Assembly: GCA_027531565.1 (NCBI GenBank)
Contig: JAPZSB010000002.1
Coordinates: 372,001 to 436,000, forward strand
DNA from: Beijerinckiaceae bacterium
Lineage (GTDB): Bacteria; Pseudomonadota; Alphaproteobacteria; Rhizobiales; Beijerinckiaceae
DNA: 64,000 nt
Reading direction: 5' to 3'
Under the pieces are notes generated by a model. It saw only the letters and a list, made by a program, of their open reading frames with translations, was not told where the DNA came from and did not search any database. The position numbers and the translations under genes are program-made. Every line of letters starts with the position of its first letter. Position 1 is the first letter of the stretch. This document shows, piece by piece, positions 1 through 9,910 of the stretch.

Positions 1-178
1 CCTGCGCTTTACCCCGGCTGCGGGCACGCGGATGGCCTGCCCCACGGCCCTGATGGCGCAGGAGCAACGGTTCCTTTCCGCCCTGGACAAGGTGACGCGG
101 ATCGAGCCGGCCGGTCTGGGCGCGCTCATCCTCGCGGGGGAGCAGGGCGAATTGTTCCGGCTGGTTCCGCTCCGCTGA
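1..178 (+). CDS. META-domain (DUF306/HslJ-like) protein, C-terminal fragment
   Basis: Only the last 58 codons are present, read from base 2 to the TGA at 176-178; the gene begins before the window. The fragment contains the stretch [20 protein letters not shown], which resembles the end of a META domain (a conserved Met-Ala-Cys-Pro followed by a helix with a Glu-Gln-x-Phe pattern). META-domain proteins such as HslJ are usually small secreted or outer-membrane lipoproteins linked to stress or heat resistance. The N-terminus, where a signal peptide or lipobox would lie, is missing, so location and exact family cannot be checked here. Confidence 0.6.
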   Translation, partial: LRFTPAAGTRMACPTALMAQEQRFLSALDKVTRIEPAGLGALILAGEQGELFRLVPLR

Positions 179-216
179 AGCGGGCCCCGCCCGCCCGGGC
201 AGGGATTGTCCCCGTC

Positions 217-244
217 TTGACAGTGAATCATCGTATCATACGAT
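217..244 (+). promoter_or_regulatory. Promoter of the GntR regulator gene
   Basis: A consensus -35 hexamer TTGACA (217-222) is followed after 16 bp by TACGAT (239-244), which matches four of six -10 positions. Initiation would fall around 250-252, leaving almost no 5' leader before the ATG at 253. The operator at 226-248 covers the spacer and the -10 box, so bound repressor would block RNA polymerase. Inferred from sequence alone. Confidence 0.5.
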
Positions 245-248
245 GATT
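226..248. promoter_or_regulatory. Perfect 23-bp palindrome, probable GntR operator
   Basis: AATCATCGTAT and its exact reverse complement ATACGATGATT flank a single central C. The repeat ends four bases before the ATG of the regulator gene and overlaps its likely promoter. FadR-type GntR regulators commonly bind such two-fold symmetric AT-rich sites and repress their own operon, so this is the expected autoregulatory site for the gene at 253. Confidence 0.7.
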
Positions 249-252
249 TCCC

Positions 253-990
253 ATGAAAACGGGGAGGAGCATCCACACCCAGACGGTCGAGACGATCGCG
301 GGCTGGATCATCAACGGGCGCTTTCCGGTGGGCGAGAACCTGCCGATCGAGCCGGCGATCTGCGCCGAGCTCGGCGTCAGCCGCACGGTCGTGCGGGAGG
401 CGATCAAGACGCTGGTCGCCAAGGGGCTGGTCTCCACCGGGCCCCGGATCGGCACGAAGGTGCTGCCGCAATCCTGCTGGAACCTCTTCGATGCCCGCGT
501 GATCGAGTGGCGGCTCGAATGCGGAGTCGATGCGGCCTTCGTGAAGGACCTGATGGAACTGCGCCTGGCCATCGAGCCGGCCGCCGCCCGGCTCGCCGCC
601 CGGCGCGAGCCCGCCAGCGAGCGTGGCCTCGTGCGGGATCTCTACCGGCGCATGGAGGAGGCGGCCGCCAGCCAGACCTTCCGCGAGGACCATATGGAGG
701 CGGACCTCGCCTTCCATGTCGGCATTCTCCGCGCGACCGGCAACCAGTTCTTCCTGTCGCTGGTGCCGCTCATCTCCTCGGTGCTGCGTGTCTCGTTCCG
801 GCTGTCGACCGGCAGCCTCGAGGCGGTCGAGCAGGCCCTGCCGGTCCATCGCGCCGTCGCCGAAGCGATTGCCGCCGGCGATGGCGACCGCGCGGCCCGG
901 CACCTGACACAGATGATCGAGCATGCCCGGGAGGAGATCGAGGCTGTCGCCTTTCCCCGGCCCGTCGCGATGCCCGACATCACGCCCTGA
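253..990 (+). CDS. GntR/FadR-family transcriptional regulator (FCD domain)
   Basis: 245 residues. The N-terminal winged-helix domain (about residues 8-70) has the GntR pattern with a recognition helix around [14 protein letters not shown], and the rest is an all-helical FCD ligand-binding domain with conserved Glu/Arg/His positions ([13 protein letters not shown], then [14 protein letters not shown]). Such proteins repress sugar-acid or organic-acid catabolic genes until the acid binds. The gene is followed 20 bp later by an enolase-superfamily enzyme, presumably the regulated catabolic gene. The chosen ATG gives the normal family N-terminus; no Shine-Dalgarno sequence precedes it and the operator ends four bases upstream, so translation may be nearly leaderless. 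Confidence 0.88.
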   Translation: MKTGRSIHTQTVETIAGWIINGRFPVGENLPIEPAICAELGVSRTVVREAIKTLVAKGLVSTGPRIGTKVLPQSCWNLFDARVIEWRLECGVDAAFVKDLMELRLAIEPAAARLAARREPASERGLVRDLYRRMEEAAASQTFREDHMEADLAFHVGILRATGNQFFLSLVPLISSVLRVSFRLSTGSLEAVEQALPVHRAVAEAIAAGDGDRAARHLTQMIEHAREEIEAVAFPRPVAMPDITP

Positions 991-1010
991 CCCCGAACCG
1001 GAGCCCTCCC

Positions 1011-2129
1011 ATGCGCATCGCCCGCGTCGACCCGTTCATCCTCCATGTCCCGGTGACGGGCGGGTCGATCCGGGATTCCACCCACACGGTCACGCATTGG
1101 GGCGTGGTCGGCGTGCGGATCGTGACCGAGGACGGGCTCGAGGGCTATGGCTATACCGGCACCCATGCCCATCTGCCCTCGGACCGGCTGATCACGTCCT
1201 GCATCCGTGATTGCTATGCCGAGCTGCTTGTCGGCGAGGAGGCCTCCGATATCAGCCGGCTCTGGATGAAGCTGGCGCGCTATCCGGCACTGCAATGGGT
1301 CGGCCGGGCCGGAATCACCCATCTTGCGCTGGCGGCGGTGGATGTCGCGCTCTGGGACCTGAAGGCCAAGGCGGCCAGCCAGCCGCTCTGGGCCTTGCTG
1401 GGCGGCGCGGCAAGGCCCCGGCAGGAAGCCTACAACACCGATATCGGCTGGCTGTCGCTGAGCCTGCCGGAGATCATCGACGGGGCCCGCCACGCGATCG
1501 AGGTGCTGGGCTTCCGGCGGATCAAGGTCAAGGTCGGCCATGCCGATCCGGTGGTCGATTTCCACCGGCTGGAGGCCGTGCGCGAGGCGATCGGCCCGCA
1601 TGTGACCCTGGCGATCGACGGCAACGGCAAATGGGACCTGCCCACCTGCAAGCGCTTTTGCGCCATGGCGCGGGACCTCGACCTGCTCTGGTTCGAGGAG
1701 CCGATGTGGTATGATGATATCGGCTCGCATGCCGAGCTGGCGCGCAACACGGCGATCCCGGTCGCCCTGGGCGAGCAGCTCTACACGGTCGATGCGTTCC
1801 GCGCCTTCATCGCCGCCGGCGCGGTGCATTGGGTCCAGCCCGATGTGACGCGCCTCGGCGGCATCACGGAATATCTGCAGGTGGCCGATCTCGCCACGGC
1901 CTATCGCCTCCCCGTTGCGCCGCATGCGGGCGAGATGAGCCAGGTCCATGTGCATCTCGCCTACTGGCATTCCGGCACGCCGGTGCTCGAATACATCCCC
2001 TGGATCAAGGATGCGTTCGAGGAGCCGGCCGAGGTGCGCGACGGCCATTTCCTGCTGCCGCAACTGCCGGGCGCCAGCACGACGCCGACGCGCGAGGCGT
2101 GGGAGCGGTTCGCGAAGCCGGTTGCGTAA
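1011..2129 (+). CDS. Mandelate racemase/muconate lactonizing enzyme family protein (enolase superfamily)
   Basis: 372 residues, a normal length for the superfamily. The barrel carries the catalytic pieces: a Lys-x-Lys pair (RIKVKVG, K172/K174), metal ligands Asp203 (with Asn205), Glu229 (in FEEP) and Glu255 (in GEQ), Asp278 in [10 protein letters not shown], and His305 in the APHAG loop. This is the layout of acid-sugar dehydratases and mandelate-racemase relatives, which abstract the proton next to a carboxylate. Cotranscription with a GntR regulator suggests a sugar-acid substrate, but no transporter or downstream enzyme is present to identify it. It could equally be an isomerase; the substrate cannot be told from sequence. 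Confidence 0.85.
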   Translation: MRIARVDPFILHVPVTGGSIRDSTHTVTHWGVVGVRIVTEDGLEGYGYTGTHAHLPSDRLITSCIRDCYAELLVGEEASDISRLWMKLARYPALQWVGRAGITHLALAAVDVALWDLKAKAASQPLWALLGGAARPRQEAYNTDIGWLSLSLPEIIDGARHAIEVLGFRRIKVKVGHADPVVDFHRLEAVREAIGPHVTLAIDGNGKWDLPTCKRFCAMARDLDLLWFEEPMWYDDIGSHAELARNTAIPVALGEQLYTVDAFRAFIAAGAVHWVQPDVTRLGGITEYLQVADLATAYRLPVAPHAGEMSQVHVHLAYWHSGTPVLEYIPWIKDAFEEPAEVRDGHFLLPQLPGASTTPTREAWERFAKPVA

Positions 2130-2160
2130 GGGGGCGTTCTATCCTCCGAATCGCCGTTGC

Positions 2161-2247
2161 CGTCATGGCCGGGCTTGGCCCGGCCATCCACGACTTGTCT
2201 CCTGCATGGTGAAGTCGTGGATGCCCGCCCCAAGGGCGGGCATGACG
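2161..2247. repeat. Cloverleaf-forming dispersed repeat, copy 1
   Basis: An 87-bp element bounded by CGTCATG and CATGACG. Inside are three inverted repeats in a row: GGCCGGGC/GCCCGGCC, an 11-bp pair ATCCACGACTT/AAGTCGTGGAT, and ATGCCCGCCC/GGGCGGGCAT. Folded, this gives a closing stem with three arms. A second copy lies at 23693-23780; the outer arms match exactly and only the central loop differs. Both copies lie between convergent genes. It resembles the REP-like palindromic families common in Rhizobiales and may act as a two-way terminator or mRNA 3' end. Confidence 0.8.
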
Positions 2248-2260
2248 GGAATGAGCGTTC

Positions 2261-2347
2261 TCCCAACTCTCCCCCTCGGGGAGAGGTTTTCCTTTTCCCA
2301 TCGCCTTCGCTTCCGGCGCATCGCGGCGGCGGGTGAGGGGCCGAGCC
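2261..2347. repeat. Second intergenic repeat type (CTCTCCCC hairpin element)
   Basis: The core is CTCTCCCC (2267-2274), loop CTC, GGGGAGAG (2278-2285), followed by a GC-rich stretch ending in GGGTGAGGGGC near 2343. Intergenic elements pairing a CTCTCCCC hairpin with a GGGTGAGGGGC end are familiar from rhizobial genomes, but only one copy is in the window, so family membership is recalled rather than shown. Confidence 0.5.
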
Positions 2348-2350
2348 AAC

Positions 2351-2377
2351 AAAAAAGGGCCCGGTTTCCCGGACCCT
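2351..2377 (-). terminator. Intrinsic terminator of the groESL operon
   Basis: Read on the minus strand, a 9-bp GC-rich stem (2356-2364 with 2369-2377, one G-T wobble) closes on a short loop and is followed by six T residues (the A-run 2351-2356 on the plus strand). It lies about 95 bp past the groEL stop codon. Confidence 0.8.
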
Positions 2378-2394
2378 TTGTATTTCCGAATGAA

Positions 2395-4115
<1,721 letters not shown>

Positions 4116-4155
4116 TTACTCCTGATCTGCAATTACGGGGTATGGGCGAGGTCGC

Positions 4156-4473
4156 TCAGGCGGCCTTCTTGGACGAGGCAACACCCTCGATCACGCCCAT
4201 GATGTCGGATTCCTTCATGATCAGGAGATCCTGGCCATCGATCTTGACTTCCGTGCCGGACCACTTGCCGAACAGGATGCGGTCGCCGACCTTCACGTCG
4301 AGCGGGATGAGCTTGCCATCCTCGCCGCGGGCGCCGGCGCCCACTGCGATCACTTCACCTTCCTGGGGCTTTTCCTTGGCGGTGTCCGGAATGATGATCC
4401 CGCCCTTCGTCTTTTCTTCGCTGTCGATGCGCTTCACGACGACACGGTCATGCAGGGGACGAAACTTCGTCAT
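4156..4473 (-). CDS. groES: Co-chaperonin GroES (Hsp10)
   Basis: 105 residues, a little longer than the usual 95-97, ending in a short Ala/Lys tail. It has the GroES signature [13 protein letters not shown] and the mobile loop [21 protein letters not shown] that docks on Gro[18 protein letters not shown] forms the later beta strands. First gene of groES-groEL. CIRCE lies about 100 bp upstream of the ATG, which follows a GAGAGGA-type ribosome site. Confidence 0.98.
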   Translation of the reverse strand: MTKFRPLHDRVVVKRIDSEEKTKGGIIIPDTAKEKPQEGEVIAVGAGARGEDGKLIPLDVKVGDRILFGKWSGTEVKIDGQDLLIMKESDIMGVIEGVASSKKAA

Positions 4474-4571
4474 GGTGTCCTCTCAGGGTTTCACATTCGG
4501 GGGCCGTCCCGGCAGTCCCTGGCGGGCGGATCTCTTCTGCCCGGCCGGCTGCCGGGGAGCAGCCTGGATCT

Positions 4572-4598
4572 TTAGCACTCGTCCAATCTGAGTGCTAA
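4572..4598. promoter_or_regulatory. CIRCE element (HrcA operator)
   Basis: A perfect TTAGCACTC-N9-GAGTGCTAA inverted repeat, the canonical binding site of the heat-shock repressor HrcA. It sits at the expected start of the groESL transcript, so it can act on transcription and as an RNA hairpin in the leader. hrcA itself is not in this window. Confidence 0.97.
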
Positions 4599-4602
4599 CG
4601 CG

Positions 4603-4631
4603 ATATGGGATCGGGAAATCGCGGAGTCAAG
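4603..4631 (-). promoter_or_regulatory. Probable RpoH-type promoter of groESL
   Basis: On the minus strand CTTGACT (4631-4625) is followed after 15 bp by CCCATAT (4609-4603). This resembles the alphaproteobacterial sigma-32 pattern (CTTG in the -35 box, a C-rich TAT in the -10 box). Transcription would start inside or just before CIRCE. A housekeeping sigma factor might also read it, because TTGACT is a good -35 box. Confidence 0.55.
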
Positions 4632-4639
4632 AGCCGATA

Positions 4640-5527
4640 TCACGGACCCGGATCGATGGGCGGTGCGGCGGCGGATTTTTGTTCGCGCATGGCTAACGCG
4701 GTGCCGGCCACGATCAGCAGCGTGCCGGCAAAGGTGGCGGGGCCGGGGATCTCGCCGAAGACGAGGAAGCCGAGCACGGCGGCATAGATCAGCGCGGAAT
4801 ATTCCGCGACGGCGAGTCTCGACGCCTCGGCCCGCTTGAAGGCCATGCCCATCAGCAGGTGGCCGGCCACGCCCATCACGGCGATGCAGGCATAGATCGC
4901 GAGGTCCCATCCCGGCGGCGGAACCCAGAAGGCGGCGGCCGGCGCGGCCATCAGGATGGCCGGAACGACATGCTGGAAGGCGACGATGGTGATCAGCGCA
5001 TCCTGCTGGGCGCGCTGGCGCAGCAGCGTCAGCGAGAGCGCATAGGTGACCGCCGAACCGATCGCGGCCAGCACGCCGGACAGGGGCAGGAGGCGGCCGC
5101 CGGCGCCCTGGCCGAGCACCATCACGACCATGCCGCCGAAGCCGATGGCGAGGCCGACCAGCAGGCGCGGCACCGGCTTTTCCTTCAGCAGCAGGATGCC
5201 GAAGGCGGTCAGGAAGAGCGGCGAGAGGAAGGAGAAGGCGATCGTCTCGGCGAGCGGCAGGGTCTGTAACGCGTAGAAGAAGCTGGTTGCCGTGACGAGC
5301 CCGATCACCCCGCGCAGGAGATTGGCCTTCACCGCCGCGCGGCTGGGCCTGCCGGGCTGCATCCAGAGCCAGAGGCCGCCGGCCACGAGAAGGCCGAAGG
5401 CGAAGCGCAGGAAGACAAGCTGCACGGTCGGGTAGCGCGCGCCGACGATCTTGATCAGCACATCCATGGCACTCAGCACGCCGATGGCGAGGATGGCCAG
5501 AGCCATCGGCGGCAGGCGGGCGATCAT
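4640..5527 (-). CDS. EamA/DMT-superfamily transporter
   Basis: 295 residues with about ten hydrophobic segments in two homologous halves, the EamA arrangement; FLRFAFGLLVAGGLW and YSALIYAAVLGFLVFGEIPG are typical conserved helices. Members of this inner-membrane family export metabolites or amino acids, and the substrate is unknown here. Its ATG overlaps the stop codon of the TSUP gene at 5524 (ATGA), so the two are translated as a coupled pair. Its 3' end lies just beyond the groESL promoter, which reads in the same direction. Confidence 0.85.
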   Translation of the reverse strand: MIARLPPMALAILAIGVLSAMDVLIKIVGARYPTVQLVFLRFAFGLLVAGGLWLWMQPGRPSRAAVKANLLRGVIGLVTATSFFYALQTLPLAETIAFSFLSPLFLTAFGILLLKEKPVPRLLVGLAIGFGGMVVMVLGQGAGGRLLPLSGVLAAIGSAVTYALSLTLLRQRAQQDALITIVAFQHVVPAILMAAPAAAFWVPPPGWDLAIYACIAVMGVAGHLLMGMAFKRAEASRLAVAEYSALIYAAVLGFLVFGEIPGPATFAGTLLIVAGTALAMREQKSAAAPPIDPGP

Positions 5528-6297
5528 GGCCAGAGCGCCTTCACCGAAACGAAGACCAGCCGCGTGCCGCCGAGAACCAGCAGGATATTCGTGATCAGCA
5601 GGATCGCCTCGCGGGAGAGGCGCTCATGCAGCCGGATGCCGAGCATCACCGCCAGCGGAATGACCGGCGCCAGCAGCAGGGCGGCCGCGGCGGTTTCCGG
5701 CCGGGCCGCCATCAGCAGGCCATAGGGGCCGAGCTTGACCAGGTTGCCCAGGGTGAAGATCGCCGTGTTGGTGCCGACGAACAGGCGTTTGTCGAGGCCG
5801 CGCCGGACGAGATAGATCGCGATGGGCGGCCCGCCCGCATGGGCGATGAAGGTGGTGAAGCCGGAGGTGGCGCCGGCCAGGAGGCCAAGCCCGAGATGCG
5901 GCGGCTTGCCCTCCGCCGCCTGCCCGGCCTGCCGCTTCCAGAACCATTGCGCGGCGAAAAGCAGGCTGATCACCCCGATCAGCAGGCCGACAAGGCGGGG
6001 ATCCACCGTTTCGAACAGCCACCAGCCGAGGCCCAGCCCGACGATCAGCCCCGGGACGAGCAGGCGGAGATCGGGTTTCGACCAGCTTGCCGGGCCGAAG
6101 GTCCGCAGCGTGAACATGTCCATGAGCACGACAAGCGGTGCGACGATGATCGCCGCGCCGATCGGATCGATGAAGAAGGAGAGCATCGGCACGCCGAGCG
6201 AGGCTGCGCCCCCGCCGAAGGCGCCTTTCGAGAAGGCGATCATGGCGATGGTGCCGAGCCCGACGATCCAGAAGACCGGATCGGGCGCAAAGCGCAT
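5524..6297 (-). CDS. TSUP-family (TauE/SafE) membrane transporter
   Basis: 257 residues with about eight hydrophobic segments and the family pattern: a Gly-rich first loop (IAFSKGAFGGGAASLGVPML) and a second Gly-rich motif after FIAHAGGPPIAIYL. TSUP proteins move sulfite, sulfonates or other organosulfur anions across the inner membrane. The ATG at 6297 was chosen because AGGAAGG lies just upstream and the first hydrophobic helix follows at once; an upstream extension to 6459 would add an Arg/Pro-rich stretch that looks non-coding. Coupled to the EamA gene by a 4-bp overlap. Confidence 0.85.
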   Translation of the reverse strand: MRFAPDPVFWIVGLGTIAMIAFSKGAFGGGAASLGVPMLSFFIDPIGAAIIVAPLVVLMDMFTLRTFGPASWSKPDLRLLVPGLIVGLGLGWWLFETVDPRLVGLLIGVISLLFAAQWFWKRQAGQAAEGKPPHLGLGLLAGATSGFTTFIAHAGGPPIAIYLVRRGLDKRLFVGTNTAIFTLGNLVKLGPYGLLMAARPETAAAALLLAPVIPLAVMLGIRLHERLSREAILLITNILLVLGGTRLVFVSVKALWP

Positions 6298-6457
6298 CAC
6301 GCCTTCCTGAAGAAGCGCGGGAAAGGTCACGGGGGGAGCCAGTGCAAAAGCGAGCGTTGCCGTCTTTCTAGGCGCTTGGCGGGGGGCATGCAACCGGAGC
6401 GGTGGACGGGGCCTGCGGCGGGCTTGCCATTTGTGGTCCAAAGGGGAGAGTGGCGAC

Positions 6458-7879
6458 ATGGGAATGTCTGCCGCCTTCGTCCTGTCCGCGCTCGTGCAGT
6501 TCCTGCTCGGGCTTGTGGTCGCGTGGCTTCTCGGCCCGGCGGAATTCGGCGCCTATGCGCTGGCCGTGGCGGCGGGCATCCTGCTGCAGACATTGGCTTT
6601 CGAATGGCTGCGCCTTGCCGCGACGCGGTTCTTCCATGCCGGGGCGGCCGGGCTGCGGCGGCGGCTCGTGCTGGCCTTCCTCGCCTCGGTTGCCGTCGCC
6701 CTGCTCGTGGCCGCCATGGGCTGGCGTTTCCTCCCTTCCGCGCGGCCTGTCCTGCCGGCGGTCGCGGTCGGGCTGGCCATTGCGGCCGGTTTCCTCGATC
6801 TCGTGGCGGCCATGCTCCGTGCCCGGTTCCGTGAGGCGGATTACGCGCGCGTCCTGCTCGTCCGGAACGCGCTTGGCATCACCCTCGTGCCGCTGGCGGC
6901 CGGCCTCGGAGGAACCGCCGAGGCGGCGGCTTCGGCTCTCTTCGCGAGCCTCGTGGTCGCAGCCGGCGCGGCGTGGCGGCTCGAAGCGGCGCGATTCCAG
7001 CCGGAAGAGGCAGGAGAGCCGGCGTCCGCGCCGCCATCGCTTTTCGCCATGGCGGGCTATTCCGGGCCGGTGGTGGTGACGAACCTTTTCTATCTCGCCC
7101 TGTTCTTCGGCGTGCGCAGCTGGGCTGCGATGACCGGCGGGCTTGCGCTGGCCGGGCAGATCAGCCTCGCGCTCGATTTCGTGCTGAAACTCTTCACCAC
7201 GTTCGGCTCCGCGCTCGATCTCTGGTTGTTCCAGCGGGCGGTGCAGGCCAACCGTGACAGCGGCCCCGACGCCGGGGAGGAGCAGCTCAACCGCAACCAG
7301 GAGATGGTGCTTTCGTTCCTGCTGGCGATGGCGCTCGGGCTGGTGCTGGTGATCGACGGGCTGGAAGTCCTGCTGGTGCGACCGGATTTCCGCGGCTTTT
7401 TTGCCGAGGCCGTGATGCTGCTGACGCCGGGCATTTTCCTTTACGCCCTCATCCAGTATGCGGTGCATCCCTATGCGCAGCTGGCGCAACGCACGATCGT
7501 GCTGCCCGTGACGGCGCTGGCGGTCGTGGCCTGCGCCGGGGCCGGGGCCGGGGTGCTGGCCTGGCTGCCGCCGGGAACCGGTGGACAGGGAATTGCCGGG
7601 ATCGGCATCGCCCTGGCGGCATCGATGGCAGCGGGCCTGCTGCTGCTGGCCGCGCGGAGCCCGGGCTATCAGGCGCCGTCACCGCGATTTCTCGGCAAGC
7701 TGGCCGTGGCGATCCTTGCCATGGTCCTGCCGGTTGCAACGATCCGTCAGTGGGAGAGCGGCGTCCTCGCGGCGCTGGCCGCCATCGCGCTGGGAGCGGC
7801 CGGCTTCGGGCTGGCCGCCTGGCTGGTCGATCTGGCGGGATTGCGGCAGATCCGCCTGCCGCGCCGCAACGTCAGTTGA
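6458..7879 (+). CDS. Oligosaccharide flippase / polysaccharide biosynthesis membrane protein (Wzx-like)
   Basis: 473 residues, almost entirely hydrophobic, with roughly twelve to fourteen membrane segments. It begins SAAFVLSALVQFLLGLVVAW and then has LLGPAEFGAYALAVA, the usual opening of MVF/Wzx-type flippases that carry lipid-linked sugars across the inner membrane for polysaccharide export. A short charged loop (about residues 255-285, EEQLNRNQE) separates two hydrophobic halves. The ATG at 6458 follows a GGGAGAG ribosome site. No glycosyltransferase gene is adjacent. The 3' end overlaps the convergent cheZ gene by 8 bp. Confidence 0.75.
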   Translation: MGMSAAFVLSALVQFLLGLVVAWLLGPAEFGAYALAVAAGILLQTLAFEWLRLAATRFFHAGAAGLRRRLVLAFLASVAVALLVAAMGWRFLPSARPVLPAVAVGLAIAAGFLDLVAAMLRARFREADYARVLLVRNALGITLVPLAAGLGGTAEAAASALFASLVVAAGAAWRLEAARFQPEEAGEPASAPPSLFAMAGYSGPVVVTNLFYLALFFGVRSWAAMTGGLALAGQISLALDFVLKLFTTFGSALDLWLFQRAVQANRDSGPDAGEEQLNRNQEMVLSFLLAMALGLVLVIDGLEVLLVRPDFRGFFAEAVMLLTPGIFLYALIQYAVHPYAQLAQRTIVLPVTALAVVACAGAGAGVLAWLPPGTGGQGIAGIGIALAASMAAGLLLLAARSPGYQAPSPRFLGKLAVAILAMVLPVATIRQWESGVLAALAAIALGAAGFGLAAWLVDLAGLRQIRLPRRNVS

Positions 7880-8669
7880 ACAGGGCGTCGATCGCGCTCT
7901 GGTCGACATGGTCCTCGGAATTGACCGGCACGGGGCCCGTCAGGAGCGCCGCGGTGCCTTCGGTGGCACGCTCCTCCTCCTTGACCTGGATTTCGGCCTC
8001 GATCAGATCATGCAGCGCCTGCAGCCCGCCCCAGGCATCGATCATCCGGTGGATGCGGCTCTCGATGAAGTTCAGCGTGTCCACGACCCGGCTGACGCGC
8101 TGGCCGCTCAGATCCTGGAAGTTGCAGGCCATGTAGATCGTGGTGATGCGGTCGGCAATGTCGGCCGCCAGCGCCTTGGCGTTGTCCAGCGTGGTCTCGC
8201 TCTGGATGGCGCCGGCAATGGTCTCGATGTTCTCGGCCGCGGCAAGGATGTCGTTGGTGGCCTGCTCGGTCTGGCTGACCACGGTGGTCAGTTCGAGCGC
8301 CGCGATGTCGACGCCGCCGATATTGCTGCCGACCTTGATCGCGGCCAGTTCCTTCTTGGTGCCGCGGATCGCCTCGTCGATCTCGCCGATATCGGCCCGC
8401 AGGTTGGTGACGCTCTTCAGCTCGGTCCGGTAATTGTCGCTCAGGTTCTCGATAATGCCACGCAGCGGCGCGACGAGGGAGCGAAGGGCCCGCAATTCCT
8501 CGAGAATCGGCCCCGAAATGGCTTCGGCCTGCGGGCCGACAGCCACCGCCATCGGCTCGACCGGCGCGAGATCGATCGCCTCCGGCATCACGAAGGAGGG
8601 CGCGGGGATCTTGATGGCCGGCCGGGGGGTGCCGCCTTCGATACGGAAACGCCGTGCACTATCGCTCAT
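7872..8669 (-). CDS. cheZ: Protein phosphatase CheZ
   Basis: 265 residues. A long helical-bundle region (about 50-240) contains the phosphatase motif FQDLSGQRV with Asp186 and Gln190 at the spacing of E. coli CheZ Asp143/Gln147, which dephosphorylate CheY-P. The C-terminus, VDQSAIDALFN, matches the CheY-docking helix. CheZ sets motor switching by clearing CheY-P in the cytosol. It stands alone, with no other chemotaxis gene nearby. The gene overlaps the convergent flippase gene by 8 bp, and a near-CtrA box lies 48 bp before the start. Confidence 0.88.
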   Translation of the reverse strand: MSDSARRFRIEGGTPRPAIKIPAPSFVMPEAIDLAPVEPMAVAVGPQAEAISGPILEELRALRSLVAPLRGIIENLSDNYRTELKSVTNLRADIGEIDEAIRGTKKELAAIKVGSNIGGVDIAALELTTVVSQTEQATNDILAAAENIETIAGAIQSETTLDNAKALAADIADRITTIYMACNFQDLSGQRVSRVVDTLNFIESRIHRMIDAWGGLQALHDLIEAEIQVKEEERATEGTAALLTGPVPVNSEDHVDQSAIDALFN

Positions 8670-8716
8670 AGGGATTTGCCTTCTGCATCACTCGGGCTGA
8701 TCTTTTGCTGCACAAG

Positions 8717-8731
8717 TTAAACTTAGGTTCA
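8717..8731. promoter_or_regulatory. CtrA-like box upstream of cheZ (one mismatch)
   Basis: TTAA-ACTTAGG-TTCA matches seven of the eight fixed bases of the CtrA consensus TTAA-N7-TTAA. It lies in the AT-rich region between cheZ and the divergent L,D-transpeptidase gene, 48 bp before the cheZ ATG. Motility genes are common CtrA targets in this class, but one mismatch in AT-rich DNA is weak evidence. Confidence 0.3.
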
Positions 8732-8968
8732 TGCGTTCGTCATTCTGTTGAAATAATTCATTAATCATAAACATGGTGTGAAATGACATAGTTTTCCGAT
8801 CATAAAAAATTAACCCTAAAGACGATGGTTTACAAGAAACTCCACGTTTACTTTCCATTATCCAAGAAATTTAGCCAAACGGTTGTTTCCTTGCGCGAAA
8901 TCTCGATGAGGACCGCAGCATCTGGCGGTCAGGAGAGCCGGAAAGGGTCTCCCTGGTTGCGAGGACGA

Positions 8969-9814
8969 ATGATGACACACCCGAAACTGCGCGATGCCGC
9001 CGCCCCCCGGGCCCGGGCTGCCGGCGCGCCCATGGCCCTGACGCCTTGGACCCTGACCCTCGTCTCCCTGCTTCCGCTTGGCCTGGCCGCCGCGTTGCCG
9101 GCCCAGGCCGATCCGTATCGCGGCGGCAGCAATCTCGGCGGCGGCTTCATCGAATTCATGATGACCGGCGCAGCACCCGGCCCGCGCCATGGCGGTGCGA
9201 TCTACAACGTGCCGCCGCAGCCGGGCTACACGCGGCCGGTTCCGGCCCGCCCGGCCCAGCAGCATGCGCTGGCGAGCCCCTATCTCGAGGACGAGCCTCT
9301 GCTCCAGCCGGGCCTTGCCCCGCGCGGTCCGCGCCGTGACCGGGCGCCCGCGCCGATCGAGCCCGGCTTCGACCCGCGCTACGAGAAGCAGGAAGTCTCC
9401 TATCCGGGCAACCATGCGCCGGGAACGATCGTGATCGATACGCCCAACAAGTTCCTCTATCTCGTGAAGGGGAATGGCCGCGCCCTCCGCTACGGAATCG
9501 GTGTCGGCCGCCCCGGTTTCGAATGGGCCGGCATGAAGACCGTGTCGATGAAGCGGGAATGGCCGGACTGGCGGCCCCCGGCGCAGATGCTGAAGCGCCG
9601 TCCCGACCTGCCGCGCCACATGGCCGGCGGACCGGACAACCCGCTCGGCGCGCGGGCGCTGTATCTGGGCTCGTCGCTCTATCGCATCCACGGCACCAAC
9701 GAACCGGAGACGATCGGCCGGGCAGTATCGTCGGGCTGCATCCGGATGCGCAACGAGGATGTGATCGACCTCTATGGCCGCGTCCGGGTGGGGACGAAGG
9801 TGGTCGTGATCTGA
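8969..9814 (+). CDS. L,D-transpeptidase (YkuD family)
   Basis: 281 residues. After a leader with a hydrophobic stretch (about 23-47, ending LPAQA) comes a Pro-rich linker (65-150) and a YkuD domain. The active site is complete: His241 in HGTNE and the nucleophile Cys257 in SSGCIRM, followed by R and N residues. The enzyme makes 3-3 peptidoglycan cross-links or attaches proteins to peptidoglycan in the periplasm. Starts at 8969 or 8972 follow a GAGGACGA ribosome site; an upstream in-frame extension lacks one. The leader is long before the hydrophobic core, so secretion may start from an internal Met. A strong terminator follows at 9858. Confidence 0.88.
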   Translation: MMTHPKLRDAAAPRARAAGAPMALTPWTLTLVSLLPLGLAAALPAQADPYRGGSNLGGGFIEFMMTGAAPGPRHGGAIYNVPPQPGYTRPVPARPAQQHALASPYLEDEPLLQPGLAPRGPRRDRAPAPIEPGFDPRYEKQEVSYPGNHAPGTIVIDTPNKFLYLVKGNGRALRYGIGVGRPGFEWAGMKTVSMKREWPDWRPPAQMLKRRPDLPRHMAGGPDNPLGARALYLGSSLYRIHGTNEPETIGRAVSSGCIRMRNEDVIDLYGRVRVGTKVVVI

Positions 9815-9857
9815 GCGCGGCGGCGGGCAAACCCGCCAGACCTGCCCCGTTCATGCA

Positions 9858-9883
9858 GAAGGGCCCCGGTTCCGGGGCCCTTC
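9858..9883. terminator. Bidirectional terminator between convergent genes
   Basis: A perfect 12-bp stem (GAAGGGCCCCGG, two-base loop, CCGGGGCCCTTC), followed on the plus strand by CTGTTTC and flanked on the minus strand by a few T residues. It separates the L,D-transpeptidase gene from the convergent DUF2076 gene. Confidence 0.75.
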
Positions 9884-9910
9884 CTGTTTCATCACCGGAC
9901 CGGCCGGCGC

